From CAZJBS01 sp964544475 (GTDB lineage Bacteria; CLD3; SB21), in assembly GCA_964544475.1 (NCBI GenBank), contig CAZJBS010000004.1, positions 1-64,000 on the forward strand: a DNA stretch of 64,000 nucleotides. The letters are read 5' to 3'. The notes under the pieces were generated by a model. That model was not told the origin of the DNA, did not search any database, and saw only the letters and a program-made list of their open reading frames with translations. Below are positions 1 to 7,287 of this stretch, in pieces. The position numbers and the translations under genes were made by a program. Each line of letters starts with the position of its first letter. Position 1 is the first letter of the stretch.

Positions 1-430
1 TCACGCCATACTCGCCCCAGAGCTTCTGCCCCGTGCTGTCGATGCGGTTGACCCGCACTCTGCGATTGAAAAAATACGCCGGATCGATGCCGCTCACATT
101 CCACTCCATGAAAAGTACGATCACGCCGTTTGAATCGTCAGGACATATCTTGCCTGTGAATCCCGTCCCGTTCTGTGTGCCATAGACTTCCACGAGTTGA
201 GGCCATTTGTAGCCGTACTTATTCACCCGCTGGATGTACTGGGAAGTGGTGTAGCTGTTGGCTTCCCAGCGTATGTACACCCCGCCGTCACCGTCCGTGC
301 ACGCGACCGGATACTGGCCCCAGGTTGAAACCTGCAGATTGACGTTCGGATCCTGGCTCCATTGGGCGTTTAGAGTCGGGAGTTGGGAGTGGAGAGTTAG
401 TAGAGCGAGGAGGGCGAGAAGGGTTTTCAT
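1..430 (-). CDS. Secreted T9SS-type protein, N-terminal part (cut by window edge)
   Basis: The reading frame starts at an ATG at 430, preceded by an AAAGGA ribosome site, and stays open to the window edge (143 codons visible). It begins with a signal peptide (MKTLLALLALLTLHSQ, cleaved near LNAQ) and continues with repeats of the type RVNKYGYKW and RVRVNRIDSTGQKLWGEYG. The same RVDKYGYQQW and NRIDHLGNKLWGEG units occur in the complete neighbour at 911-2557, so the two are paralogues. The complete copy ends in a T9SS sorting tail, which is probably missing here only because of the edge. Function of the repeats is unknown; they look like a beta-propeller or beta-solenoid displayed at the surface. 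Part of the signal peptide is encoded by a degenerate 7-nt tandem repeat. Confidence 0.75.
   Translation of the reverse strand, partial: MKTLLALLALLTLHSQLPTLNAQWSQDPNVNLQVSTWGQYPVACTDGDGGVYIRWEANSYTTSQYIQRVNKYGYKWPQLVEVYGTQNGTGFTGKICPDDSNGVIVLFMEWNVSGIDPAYFFNRRVRVNRIDSTGQKLWGEYGV
371..404. repeat. Degenerate heptameric tandem repeat inside signal-peptide codons
   Basis: About five 7-nt units of the type GAGTYGG/GAGTTRG lie in tandem within the codons for the hydrophobic core of the signal peptide. A 31-nt stretch (359-389) is identical to 2468-2498 in the paralogue. Since 7 is not a multiple of 3, the repeat is read in all three phases. Confidence 0.55.
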
Positions 431-527
431 GGCGATTCCTTTGCAATCATCTTGGCTGGGGAAATCTCAGGGATCATGGCTGCTTCCTCCAAGAGGCATT
501 GAAAGATAACATAGGATCATCCGGATT

Positions 528-875
528 TCAAATCACGGATCCCCGGGCGTCTTCGACTTGTGACTTATACGCGGAACTCGGTTGCAAATGATAGGACTCA
601 GTCGGCGGCGCGTCTATCGCCACTTTGAAATCCGTTGACGCGTATTTTCCATCTTCATCAAGCGTTGCATAGTAGTAATACCCATCCGATTCCTTCACAT
701 ACTGATAACCGGACTGTGTTTCCCTCTGAAAAAAGAATTCGTCGCCCCACTCTCGTCCGATAAACGTGACATTGTTTGGCTGGGAGAACTCAATGTAGCC
801 TGAATCATAATAACCCGCCCATGCAAAACCAGTCAGCCACGATACACACAGGATAAGACAAATGAACCATTTCAT
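528..875 (-). CDS. Stand-alone M6-metalloprotease N-terminal domain, secreted
   Basis: 115 residues. Start taken at ATG 875 because GGAGGG lies 4 nt upstream; a GTG at 887 would overlap that ribosome site. A signal peptide (about residues 1-21, ending AWA) is followed by a segment matching the N-terminal, propeptide-like region of secreted M6-family metalloproteases: IEFSQPN, TFIGREWGDEFF, a GY..VKESDGYYYYA block, LDEDGKY. In M6 precursors this leads into a zinc protease with HEXXH. Here the frame stops just after the domain and no HEXXH is seen, so no protease activity is expected. It may be a remnant of a truncated protease gene or a free-standing secreted domain. It sits between two paralogous T9SS cargo genes on the same strand. 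Domain assignment is by recall of the family pattern. Confidence 0.6.
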   Translation of the reverse strand: MKWFICLILCVSWLTGFAWAGYYDSGYIEFSQPNNVTFIGREWGDEFFFQRETQSGYQYVKESDGYYYYATLDEDGKYASTDFKVAIDAPPTESYHLQPSSAYKSQVEDARGSVI

Positions 876-910
876 AACGCCCTCCACAAGTTAAGGATTG
901 AATTGGTTTG

Positions 911-2557
911 TTACTTTACAAACAAGAACTTCCTTGTCTGTCTTTTTCCATGACTACTTAATCGATACAAATAGACGCCGCTGCTGTAGGAACTCATGTC
1001 CAGATTAACGGCGTATTTGCCGCTTTGCAGATACCTGTCTGTGAGCGTCATTAATTTTTGCCCCAATACATTATAGATCGAGAGTTGAACATGAGAGCTT
1101 GAAAATACCTCGTAAGTTATGGTTGTCGAATTGTTGAAGGGATTCGGGTAGTTCTCGTTCAGAAAAAAGTCTTGTCTCTTTTTGTCATGGCTGCGTGATT
1201 CGCGAAGCGCAGTCAGCACCTCGCCTACGTTACCATTTTTACTGATCTTGGACAGGTTGATTGAGAAATCCGGCGAAGAATACTTGTATTTGATAACACC
1301 GCCCATTCGATCATCCGTGAATCCGTCGATGCCTCTTTGTGAAATGTGTTTGTCTTCAATCCAAGCCCTGTTTCCCGAAGAATCCAGTTTCTGACAGAAA
1401 GTTCCGCTCCGCGCATCATTCCACGCATACAGCACACTATCCCGGTAATGGACAAATCCGCCTGCTATTTTTGATGAGGAATCAGAGCTTGGCCATATTC
1501 CAGTGCTTCCGAATAGTTTCTGTCCGTCCGCATTGATACGTTGAAGAAAGACGTACGATTGTCCGGCTTTGTTGTGGTAGAATGACACGTAGATACTTTG
1601 ACTCAAATCAAGCAATAATCCAGAAACCTGTGAATACTGAGCATTGACGCTATCAACGAGCAAAACGCCACCGGACCCCCATAACTCCTGTCCCGAACTG
1701 TCAATATACTGGCATGATAATTTTTGCAGCCATACGCTTGACAAAGCTCCACCCACAATCACACCTCCCGCTTTGTCTGAAATCGCAAGATTCCATGGCA
1801 CTTGTGTGACGGCAATACCACTCTCCGTCCATAGTTTCTGACCGACAAGATTCAGTTTCTGCATCCTGTATGTTGATCCGTCCCAGAAGAATACGAAAGT
1901 GTCTCCATTCTCATTGACAAGCATGCCCGGCTTATACGTACTCGCTCCCACCACCATTCCCGTATCGCTCCAAATCCGATTGCCCGTGGAATCGATTCGC
2001 TGCACATAGATGTATCCATTCTGAAGCCAGCTTACGACCGCCCCCGCGTGGGCGTCACTCCGCACCTGTGCATTGCTCTGTATGATCGTGTCATGCACGG
2101 TCACTCGTACGCCTTCACCCCACAGCTTATTGCCCAAGTGATCGATCCGATTGACCGTCACGTAGGACGAATACGTCATCCACGGCAGGTAGCAATCCGT
2201 GTAGCAGTCGATATCCTGAAAGGACACAAGCACGCCGCCCCGACCATCTTCCGCGATGTCGGAATAATCCTGCCAATCGGCGATGCCTCCGGCCACCACA
2301 CCGCTGAATCCATTCCATTGCTGGTAGCCGTATTTGTCTACCCGTTTGACTTTGATCTGGGACGGATTATTGGCCCGGAAGGCCACAATTGCACCGCCAT
2401 CGTCGTCACTGACGATGGACGGAAAATCCCCGTAACCGACAACCAGGCCGGAGTCGGGCGTCGTAGGCCATTGGGCGTTTAGAGTCGGGAGTTGGGAGAG
2501 AATAGTCAGTAGAGTTTGTAGAGTTAAATGAGTGAGGAATGGGATGAGATTCTTCAT
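911..2557 (-). CDS. Secreted repeat protein with T9SS C-terminal sorting domain
   Basis: 548 residues. Signal peptide about 1-29 (ends LPTLNAQ), then roughly ten repeats of about 45 residues with the pattern (V)xRID..GxxxWG..GxxV, resembling beta-propeller or solenoid blades, then a T9SS sorting tail at about 468-548 (ENYPNPFN, LSIYNVLGQK, SSGVYLYRLS, TRKFLFVK). The tail directs export across the outer membrane and attachment or release at the surface in type IX secretion systems. Ligand and role are unknown. It is a paralogue of the protein cut by the window's left edge, with an identical 31-nt stretch in the signal-peptide region. No strong ribosome site is visible before the ATG. Confidence 0.8.
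   Translation of the reverse strand: MKNLIPFLTHLTLQTLLTILSQLPTLNAQWPTTPDSGLVVGYGDFPSIVSDDDGGAIVAFRANNPSQIKVKRVDKYGYQQWNGFSGVVAGGIADWQDYSDIAEDGRGGVLVSFQDIDCYTDCYLPWMTYSSYVTVNRIDHLGNKLWGEGVRVTVHDTIIQSNAQVRSDAHAGAVVSWLQNGYIYVQRIDSTGNRIWSDTGMVVGASTYKPGMLVNENGDTFVFFWDGSTYRMQKLNLVGQKLWTESGIAVTQVPWNLAISDKAGGVIVGGALSSVWLQKLSCQYIDSSGQELWGSGGVLLVDSVNAQYSQVSGLLLDLSQSIYVSFYHNKAGQSYVFLQRINADGQKLFGSTGIWPSSDSSSKIAGGFVHYRDSVLYAWNDARSGTFCQKLDSSGNRAWIEDKHISQRGIDGFTDDRMGGVIKYKYSSPDFSINLSKISKNGNVGEVLTALRESRSHDKKRQDFFLNENYPNPFNNSTTITYEVFSSSHVQLSIYNVLGQKLMTLTDRYLQSGKYAVNLDMSSYSSGVYLYRLSSHGKRQTRKFLFVK
2480..2535. repeat. Second copy of heptameric repeat in a signal-peptide region
   Basis: The codons for the signal peptide of the 911-2557 gene contain degenerate 7-nt units of the same family as 371-404 (AGAGTCG, GGAGTTG, GGAGAGA, GTAGAGT and similar). 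2468-2498 is identical to 359-389. Confidence 0.5.
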
Positions 2558-2600
2558 GGCGCACCCGGTCTTTTCTGATTGGTTCTACGTTAGCCTTCAG

Positions 2601-2673
2601 AAATTACGAATTATGAATTACGAATGCCGAATTATTTGGCTCTCAATTCGTAATTCATCATTCGTAATTCGTA
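2601..2673. repeat. Inverted array of heptamers (AATTACG/AATTATG)
   Basis: The left arm, about 2601-2627, holds tandem heptamers ATTACGA-ATTATGA-ATTACGA. The right arm, about 2644-2673, holds the reverse-complement units (AATTCGT, AATTCAT). Together they could form a long AT-rich hairpin in the spacer between frr and the secreted-protein gene. The unit resembles the short tandemly repeated repetitive (STRR) heptamers described in cyanobacteria. Confidence 0.65.
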
Positions 2674-2684
2674 ACCGCCCTCAC

Positions 2685-2723
2685 AAAAAAAAACCGGTCA
2701 CGCCTTGTTGGCGGAACCGGCTT
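2685..2723 (-). terminator. Rho-independent terminator of the rplM-frr operon
   Basis: Read on the minus strand, a GC-rich interrupted stem (GCCGGT.CCGCC paired with GGCG..ACCGGT) with loop AACAA is followed by a run of nine T. It lies 28 nt past the frr stop codon. Confidence 0.85.
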
Positions 2724-2750
2724 TCTTAAACCGAATTCATCCGATGGAGA

Positions 2751-3314
2751 TCACACCTCCATGATTTCCTTTTCCTTCTGGCTCAGCATATCGTCGATCT
2801 TCTTGATGTAACCGTCCGTCATCTTTTGGATCTTGTCCTGCGCGTTCTTGCTGTCGTCCTCGGAAACCTGGTGATCCTTCTCGGCGCGTTTGATGTGCTC
2901 ATTGGCTTCCCGACGGACATTGCGGATCGCCACCCGGCCATCTTCCGCGTATTTCTTGCCGAGCTTGACCAGTTCTTTGCGTCGCTCTTCATTGAGAGCG
3001 GGAATCGGAATCCGGATCATCGTACCGTCGTTGGCGGGATTCAGACCCAGGTCGGCCATTTGGATCGCTTTTTCGATCGGGCCGATCATGGATTTGTCCC
3101 AGGGTTGTACGGTCAGCATTCGCGCCTCCGGCGCCGAGACATTGCCGACCTGGTTGAGCGGCGTCATCGTGCCGTAATAGTCGACTTTCACGCCATCCAG
3201 CAGCGTCGTCGTGGCCCGGCCGCTGCGAATCTTCGCCAATTCGTGACGAATCGTCTCAATCGTCTTTTTCATTTTTTCTTCGGTGTCGTGGTACTGCTTA
3301 TTCAGGTCAAACAT
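2751..3314 (-). CDS. frr: Ribosome recycling factor
   Basis: 187 residues, the normal family length. With EF-G it splits post-termination ribosomes. Diagnostic blocks: IRSGRATTTLLDGVKVDYYG, the VQPWDKSMIGPIEKAI block, LGLNPANDGTMIRIPIPALNEERR and a C-terminal three-helix stalk rich in Lys/Glu. Start chosen at ATG 3314 (GGGGTGG upstream) rather than the GTG at 3323, which falls in the ribosome site. It is the last gene of the translation operon and is followed by a strong terminator; a 195-nt spacer with a repeat element separates it from pyrH. Confidence 0.97.
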   Translation of the reverse strand: MFDLNKQYHDTEEKMKKTIETIRHELAKIRSGRATTTLLDGVKVDYYGTMTPLNQVGNVSAPEARMLTVQPWDKSMIGPIEKAIQMADLGLNPANDGTMIRIPIPALNEERRKELVKLGKKYAEDGRVAIRNVRREANEHIKRAEKDHQVSEDDSKNAQDKIQKMTDGYIKKIDDMLSQKEKEIMEV

Positions 3315-3427
3315 GACTTCCACCCCTTCTGAGTTGACAATGATGGTCGAAAAGATAGAAAGAACGGATTAGTTTTTCAAGTGACGTGAGCGAAATGGGA
3401 ATCGATGACGTTGGCCGGCCTCCCCGT

Positions 3428-3503
3428 CTTCCTTTGTTCACACTCGCACGATGCGGGTGTCTCCGCACAGCGGCAGGCCTCCGCTTCGGCGGAAGCGACA
3501 GGT
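3428..3503. repeat. Decayed copy of the 112-bp palindromic element
   Basis: The spacer between pyrH and frr contains ACACTCGC-N5-GCGGGTGT, then CTCCG, then a CCGC-TTC-GCGG hairpin and GGAAGCGACAGG. These ends and the order match the elements at 9616-9727 and 26562-26673, but the middle is shortened. A G-T pair replaces one C-G pair of the first stem, so the hairpin is kept. Confidence 0.6.
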
Positions 3504-3509
3504 GACTCT

Positions 3510-4229
3510 CTACACGCCGTGTACGCGGGTGCCGACGTTTTCGCCGAGCACGATACGTTTGAGATTGCCCTCGGTCTTGAGATTGAAGACGATGATCGGC
3601 AGGCTGTTCTCCATGCACAGCGTCACCGCCGTGGCGTCCATGACGTTGAGGCCTTTCTTGACGACGTCCAGATAGGAAATGCGGTCGAATTTGAACGCGT
3701 CGGCGTTCTTTTCCGGATCGGAATCGTAGACGCCGTCGACGCGCGTGCCTTTGAGAATGACATCGGCCTCGGCTTCGATGGCCCGCAGCGAGGCCGCCGT
3801 GTCCGTCGTGAAGTACGGATTGCCCGTGCCGCCGGCAAAGATCACAATTCGGCCCTTCTCCAGATGCCGCACCGCGCGGCGGCGGATGAATGGCTCCGCA
3901 ATTTGTTCCATCTTGATCGCGCTCATCACGCGGGTGAAAAGGCCGAGCTTTTCCAGCGCGTCCTGCATGGCCAGCGAATTGATGACCGTGGCCAGCATCC
4001 CCATGTGGTCGGCCGATACGCGATCCATGCCCTGCGCGCTGGCGGCAAGCCCCCGGAAAATATTGCCCCCGCCAATCACGAGCGCAATCTCGACGCCGAG
4101 CGACTTGACTTCCTTGATTTCGGCGGCCACCTGGCTGATGATCTTCGGATCGATCCCGTAACCCTGATCGCCCATCAGGGCCTCTCCGCTCAGTTTGAGC
4201 AGAATACGTTTGAAGACCGGCATCGGCAT
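3510..4229 (-). CDS. pyrH: UMP kinase (uridylate kinase)
   Basis: 239 residues. Phosphorylates UMP to UDP with ATP; bacterial hexameric enzyme of the amino-acid-kinase fold. Visible motifs: KRILLKLSGEAL (N-terminal ATP/UMP site), LVIGGGNIFRG, DHMGMLAT, FAGGTGNPYFTTDTAA, LKGTRVDGVYDSDP. Start placed at ATG 4229 after GGGGAT; the frame upstream runs through the preceding terminator hairpin and cannot be coding. A second ATG at 4223 is possible. The position between tsf and frr is the classical arrangement. Confidence 0.96.
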   Translation of the reverse strand: MPMPVFKRILLKLSGEALMGDQGYGIDPKIISQVAAEIKEVKSLGVEIALVIGGGNIFRGLAASAQGMDRVSADHMGMLATVINSLAMQDALEKLGLFTRVMSAIKMEQIAEPFIRRRAVRHLEKGRIVIFAGGTGNPYFTTDTAASLRAIEAEADVILKGTRVDGVYDSDPEKNADAFKFDRISYLDVVKKGLNVMDATAVTLCMENSLPIIVFNLKTEGNLKRIVLGENVGTRVHGV

Positions 4230-4248
4230 GGCTCTTATCCCCGTCAAT

Positions 4249-4277
4249 AAAAAAACCACGGATAAAACATCCGTGGT
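4249..4277 (-). terminator. Terminator/attenuator between tsf and pyrH
   Basis: On the minus strand a perfect 9-bp stem (ACCACGGAT / ATCCGTGGT) with loop GTTTT is followed by seven T. It directly follows the tsf stop codon and ends about 20 nt before the pyrH start, so it may attenuate read-through from the ribosomal-protein part of the operon into pyrH-frr. Confidence 0.85.
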
Positions 4278-4283
4278 TTTAAT

Positions 4284-5168
4284 TTAGTCACCTAAACGAT
4301 ATCGTTCAAATCTTTGAACGACCACTTTCTTATTCAGCTTTTTCGAAAAGTCGTTCACCAACTCCTTGATCGACTTCGCCGAGTCTTTCACAAAGAGCTG
4401 ATCCATCAGGCAGACTTCCTGGTAGAATTTGTCCAGGCGTCCTTTGATGATATTCTCGAGCACTTTTTCCGGTTTGCCTTCGTTCTTCGCCTGTTCACGC
4501 AGAATGGCCGACTCTTTTTCGATGGCCTCCTGGGGGACTTCGGTGCGGTTCACGTACGTCGGGTTCATCGCCGCGGTCTGCATCGCAAAATCGTAGGCGA
4601 GGGCATACGCGTCGTTCTTTTCGCCGGCGGTCAGGTTCTCGACATCGACCTGCAATAACACGCCGAGCTTGTTGCCCGGATGAATATAGCTGGCGATCAC
4701 GCCGTGGGTCGTGGTCAGGCTCGCCACGCGCTTGAGGGCAATTTTCTCACCGATGGTGCCGGTGAATTCGGACACGGCGTCGGCGACGTTCTTACCGGCG
4801 CTGAACCGGGCCGGGGCGGCGAGGAACGCGTCGAATCCGTTCACATGAGTTTCATACGCCTGATCGAGCAACTGGCCGGCGAGTTTCACAAAACCGTCAT
4901 TCTTGGCCACAAAGTCGGTTTCGCAATTCAACTCCAGCATGACGCCGTAGTTTTTTTCATCGTTCACTTTCGCGAGGATAATGCCTTCCTTGGCCACGCG
5001 GGAAGCTTTTTCCGCGCTCTTCTTGAGGCCTTTTTCGCGGAGAATTTCCGCGGCCCTTTCGGGATCGCCCTGCGCCTCGGCCAGGGCCTTCTTGCAGTCC
5101 ATCATGCCGGCGCCGGTCTTTTCCCGAAGCTCCATCACCGTGGACGCACTGATCTCAACCTTCGACAT
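4284..5168 (-). CDS. tsf: Elongation factor Ts
   Basis: 294 residues. Nucleotide-exchange factor for EF-Tu. The N-terminal UBA-like helix has the signature VMELREKTGAGMMDCKKALAEA; the core domains include ELNCETDFVAKNDGF, ASYIHPGNKLGVLLQV and the C-terminal VCLMDQLFVKD block. ATG 5168 is preceded by AAGGAG. It lies 29 nt after rpsB in the conserved rpsB-tsf pair and is followed immediately by a hairpin terminator. Confidence 0.97.
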   Translation of the reverse strand: MSKVEISASTVMELREKTGAGMMDCKKALAEAQGDPERAAEILREKGLKKSAEKASRVAKEGIILAKVNDEKNYGVMLELNCETDFVAKNDGFVKLAGQLLDQAYETHVNGFDAFLAAPARFSAGKNVADAVSEFTGTIGEKIALKRVASLTTTHGVIASYIHPGNKLGVLLQVDVENLTAGEKNDAYALAYDFAMQTAAMNPTYVNRTEVPQEAIEKESAILREQAKNEGKPEKVLENIIKGRLDKFYQEVCLMDQLFVKDSAKSIKELVNDFSKKLNKKVVVQRFERYRLGD

Positions 5169-5197
5169 TCGAAAACTCCTTAGACTACAAATGGGAA

Positions 5198-6040
5198 TTA
5201 GACTTCGGGGGCTGCTTCGTCCTTCTTGTTCCTGGGCAGACCCAGCTTCTCGTCGTGCTCGTACTTCATGCGGGTCTCGTCCTTGACCAGGTCGCGATCC
5301 ACTTCCTTGATTTCCTTCTGCACGGCCACGACGTGTTGATTGGCATCGATGATGGCATCCGCAATGGTCTTCGTGATCACCTGGATGGATTTGGATGCGT
5401 CATCATTGCCGGGAATGACATGTTTGATCGGCTTGGGATCGCAATTGGTGTCGACGATGGCAAAGACGGGGATGCCGAGAATTTGCGCTTCCCTGACGGC
5501 GATGTGTTCCTTTTTGGTGTCCACGACAAACAGGGCTCCGGGCAGCTGGCGCATGTCTTCGATGCCTTCCAGCACACCTTTCAGCTTGAGTTTGGCGCGC
5601 TCCAGGGTCAACCGTTCCTTCTTGGTGATCTTTTCGAAGGTGCCGTCGGTTTCCTTCTTCTCGATGTTCTTCATGTGCTTGATACTCTTGCGGATGGTCG
5701 AGAAGTTGGTCAACATGCCGCCCAGCCACCGCTCGGTAACATGAAAGGAATGACAGCGGATGGCTTCCTCGCGGATGATATCTTTGGCCTGTTTTTTCGT
5801 GCCGACAAAAAGAACGCGTTCGCCATTGCGGACGATTTTGCTCATGGCCTGGCAGGCGTCGTGGAGCGAGGAGACGGTTTTCTTGAGATCGAGAATATGA
5901 ATGCCGTTCTTCTCCATGAAGATGTACGGCTTCATCTTGGGGTTCCAGCGGCGGGTCAGGTGACCGAAGTGTACGCCGGCGGCCAGAAGATCTTCCAGTT
6001 TCTTCCGGGCGTCAAATTCGAATACGGGGGCTTCCTGCAT
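5198..6040 (-). CDS. rpsB: 30S ribosomal protein S2
   Basis: 280 residues. Small-subunit protein S2: LLAAGVHFGHLTRRWNPKM, the YIFMEKNGIHILDL block, GERVLFVGTKKQAKDII, RWLGGMLTNFSTIRKSI, LPGALFVVDTKKEHIAVREA and VDTNCDPKPIKHVIPGNDDA are all present. Start at ATG 6040 after AGGAGT; the upstream in-frame extension has no family support. The C-terminus carries about 40 extra charged residues, common in this phylum. Confidence 0.97.
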   Translation of the reverse strand: MQEAPVFEFDARKKLEDLLAAGVHFGHLTRRWNPKMKPYIFMEKNGIHILDLKKTVSSLHDACQAMSKIVRNGERVLFVGTKKQAKDIIREEAIRCHSFHVTERWLGGMLTNFSTIRKSIKHMKNIEKKETDGTFEKITKKERLTLERAKLKLKGVLEGIEDMRQLPGALFVVDTKKEHIAVREAQILGIPVFAIVDTNCDPKPIKHVIPGNDDASKSIQVITKTIADAIIDANQHVVAVQKEIKEVDRDLVKDETRMKYEHDEKLGLPRNKKDEAAPEV

Positions 6041-6078
6041 GGGGACTCCTAATAGGGTTAAGCGGCCACTTTTCTCAT

Positions 6079-6120
6079 TTCCGGGCACGATACGCCTGGG
6101 CGTACACCCATGTCCGGATC
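6079..6120 (-). promoter_or_regulatory. Possible rpsB leader hairpin
   Basis: In the 111-nt rpsI-rpsB spacer, the minus strand has an apical TACGCC-CA-GGCGTA hairpin (6091-6104) nested inside flanking CCGG/CCGG pairing. The position and shape suggest a structured rpsB leader such as those through which S2 represses its own operon, but no known consensus was checked. Confidence 0.3.
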
Positions 6121-6151
6121 AAAAAGTGTGATGGTTGAAATACGTTTCCGA

Positions 6152-6541
6152 TTAACGTTTCGAGAACTGGTAACGTTTTCTGGCTTTGGCGAGGCCGTAT
6201 TTGCGGCGCTCTTTCATACGCGGATCGCGGGTCATCAAACCCATGGGTTTGAGGGCCTTGCGCAATTCCTCGTCGAGTTTGACCAGCGCGCGGGCAATGC
6301 CGAGGCGGATCGCGCCGGCCTGGCCGGACTTGCCGCCGCCGCGCACATTGGCGATGACGTCATACTTGGCGCCTTCCTCGGTCGCCTGAAGGGCCTCCAG
6401 CACATGCAACTGGTTGGACTCGCGCGGAAAGTACTTGGCGATGTCCAGACGGTTGACAGTGACCTTGCCCTGGCCGGGAATCAGCATAACACGGGCATTG
6501 GCGCACTTGCGGCGCCCAACCGCCGTTGAAGCTGCGGTCAT
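6152..6541 (-). CDS. rpsI: 30S ribosomal protein S9
   Basis: 129 residues, normal length. Contains GRRKCANARVMLIPG near the start, a RGGGKSGQAGAIRLGIARAL block and the basic tail KERRKYGLAKARKRYQFSKR that reaches the P site. ATG 6541 is preceded by AGGAGA. It follows rplM by 53 nt, the universal L13-S9 pair. Confidence 0.98.
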   Translation of the reverse strand: MTAASTAVGRRKCANARVMLIPGQGKVTVNRLDIAKYFPRESNQLHVLEALQATEEGAKYDVIANVRGGGKSGQAGAIRLGIARALVKLDEELRKALKPMGLMTRDPRMKERRKYGLAKARKRYQFSKR

Positions 6542-6594
6542 AGGATCTCCTGTTTGAAATGATATCGATTAAACTTTGTGTTCGTCATGGCGGA

Positions 6595-7035
6595 TTACCA
6601 GTTCAGCGTTTCCGGGTTTTGCGCCGTATGGGGATGCTCGGCCCCGGCATACACTTTGAGCTTCTTGAACATGACCTTGCCGAGTTTGTTTTTCGGCAAC
6701 ATGCCGTGAATGGCATATTCCAGGATGCGTTCCGGATTGGAGCGAATCAGGTCTTCAAACCGCTCGATGCGCTGGCCGCCCGGGTAGGTCGTGTTGCGGA
6801 TGTATTCTTTCATGCCGACTTTTTTTCCCGTGACGCGAATCTGGCCCGCGTTGATGATGATCACGTGATCACCGCAATCGATGTGCGGGGCATAATACGC
6901 CTTGTTTTTGCCTTTCAGAATGGACGCCACACGGGTGGCAAAGCGACCGAGCGTCTTGTCCGTCGCATCCACGATATACCATTTGCGATGGATGGTGCTT
7001 TCCTTCGGCATCGCCGTTTTGAATGTAACTTTCAC
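6595..7035 (-). CDS. rplM: 50S ribosomal protein L13
   Basis: 146 residues. Early-assembly large-subunit protein. Recognised by RKWYIVDATDKTLGRFAT, HIDCGDHVIIINAGQI and the YAIHGMLPKNKLGKVMFKKL block. The start is a GTG at 7035 with AAGGAG placed 7 nt upstream. First gene of the operon rplM-rpsI-rpsB-tsf-pyrH-frr. Confidence 0.97.
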   Translation of the reverse strand: MKVTFKTAMPKESTIHRKWYIVDATDKTLGRFATRVASILKGKNKAYYAPHIDCGDHVIIINAGQIRVTGKKVGMKEYIRNTTYPGGQRIERFEDLIRSNPERILEYAIHGMLPKNKLGKVMFKKLKVYAGAEHPHTAQNPETLNW

Positions 7036-7118
7036 GCTGCTCTCCTTAGAATCAAAAAATGATCGTCCAATTTAGCCGCCTTCGTCATAGACCCTCGGGA
7101 CACGGGACGCCACGTAAG

Positions 7119-7148
7119 TCTATAATTTTAGGGACGGCAATATATCAA
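7119..7148 (-). promoter_or_regulatory. Candidate promoter of the rplM operon
   Basis: On the minus strand TTGATA (7143-7148) and TATAGA (7119-7124) are separated by 18 nt, about 84 nt upstream of the rplM start. The divergent pabC gene lies on the other side. Confidence 0.4.
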
Positions 7149-7287
7149 ACGAGGTATAACAATGCAAGGCTTTTTTGACGTTGGAAGGATTTTACGGAAT
7201 CTCCAGGGTCATGCAGACAGGAATTTATTTAATGCCCGATTATGCCTATACTCAGGCAGCCTTACTGACCACCAACCTACGCCCTCT

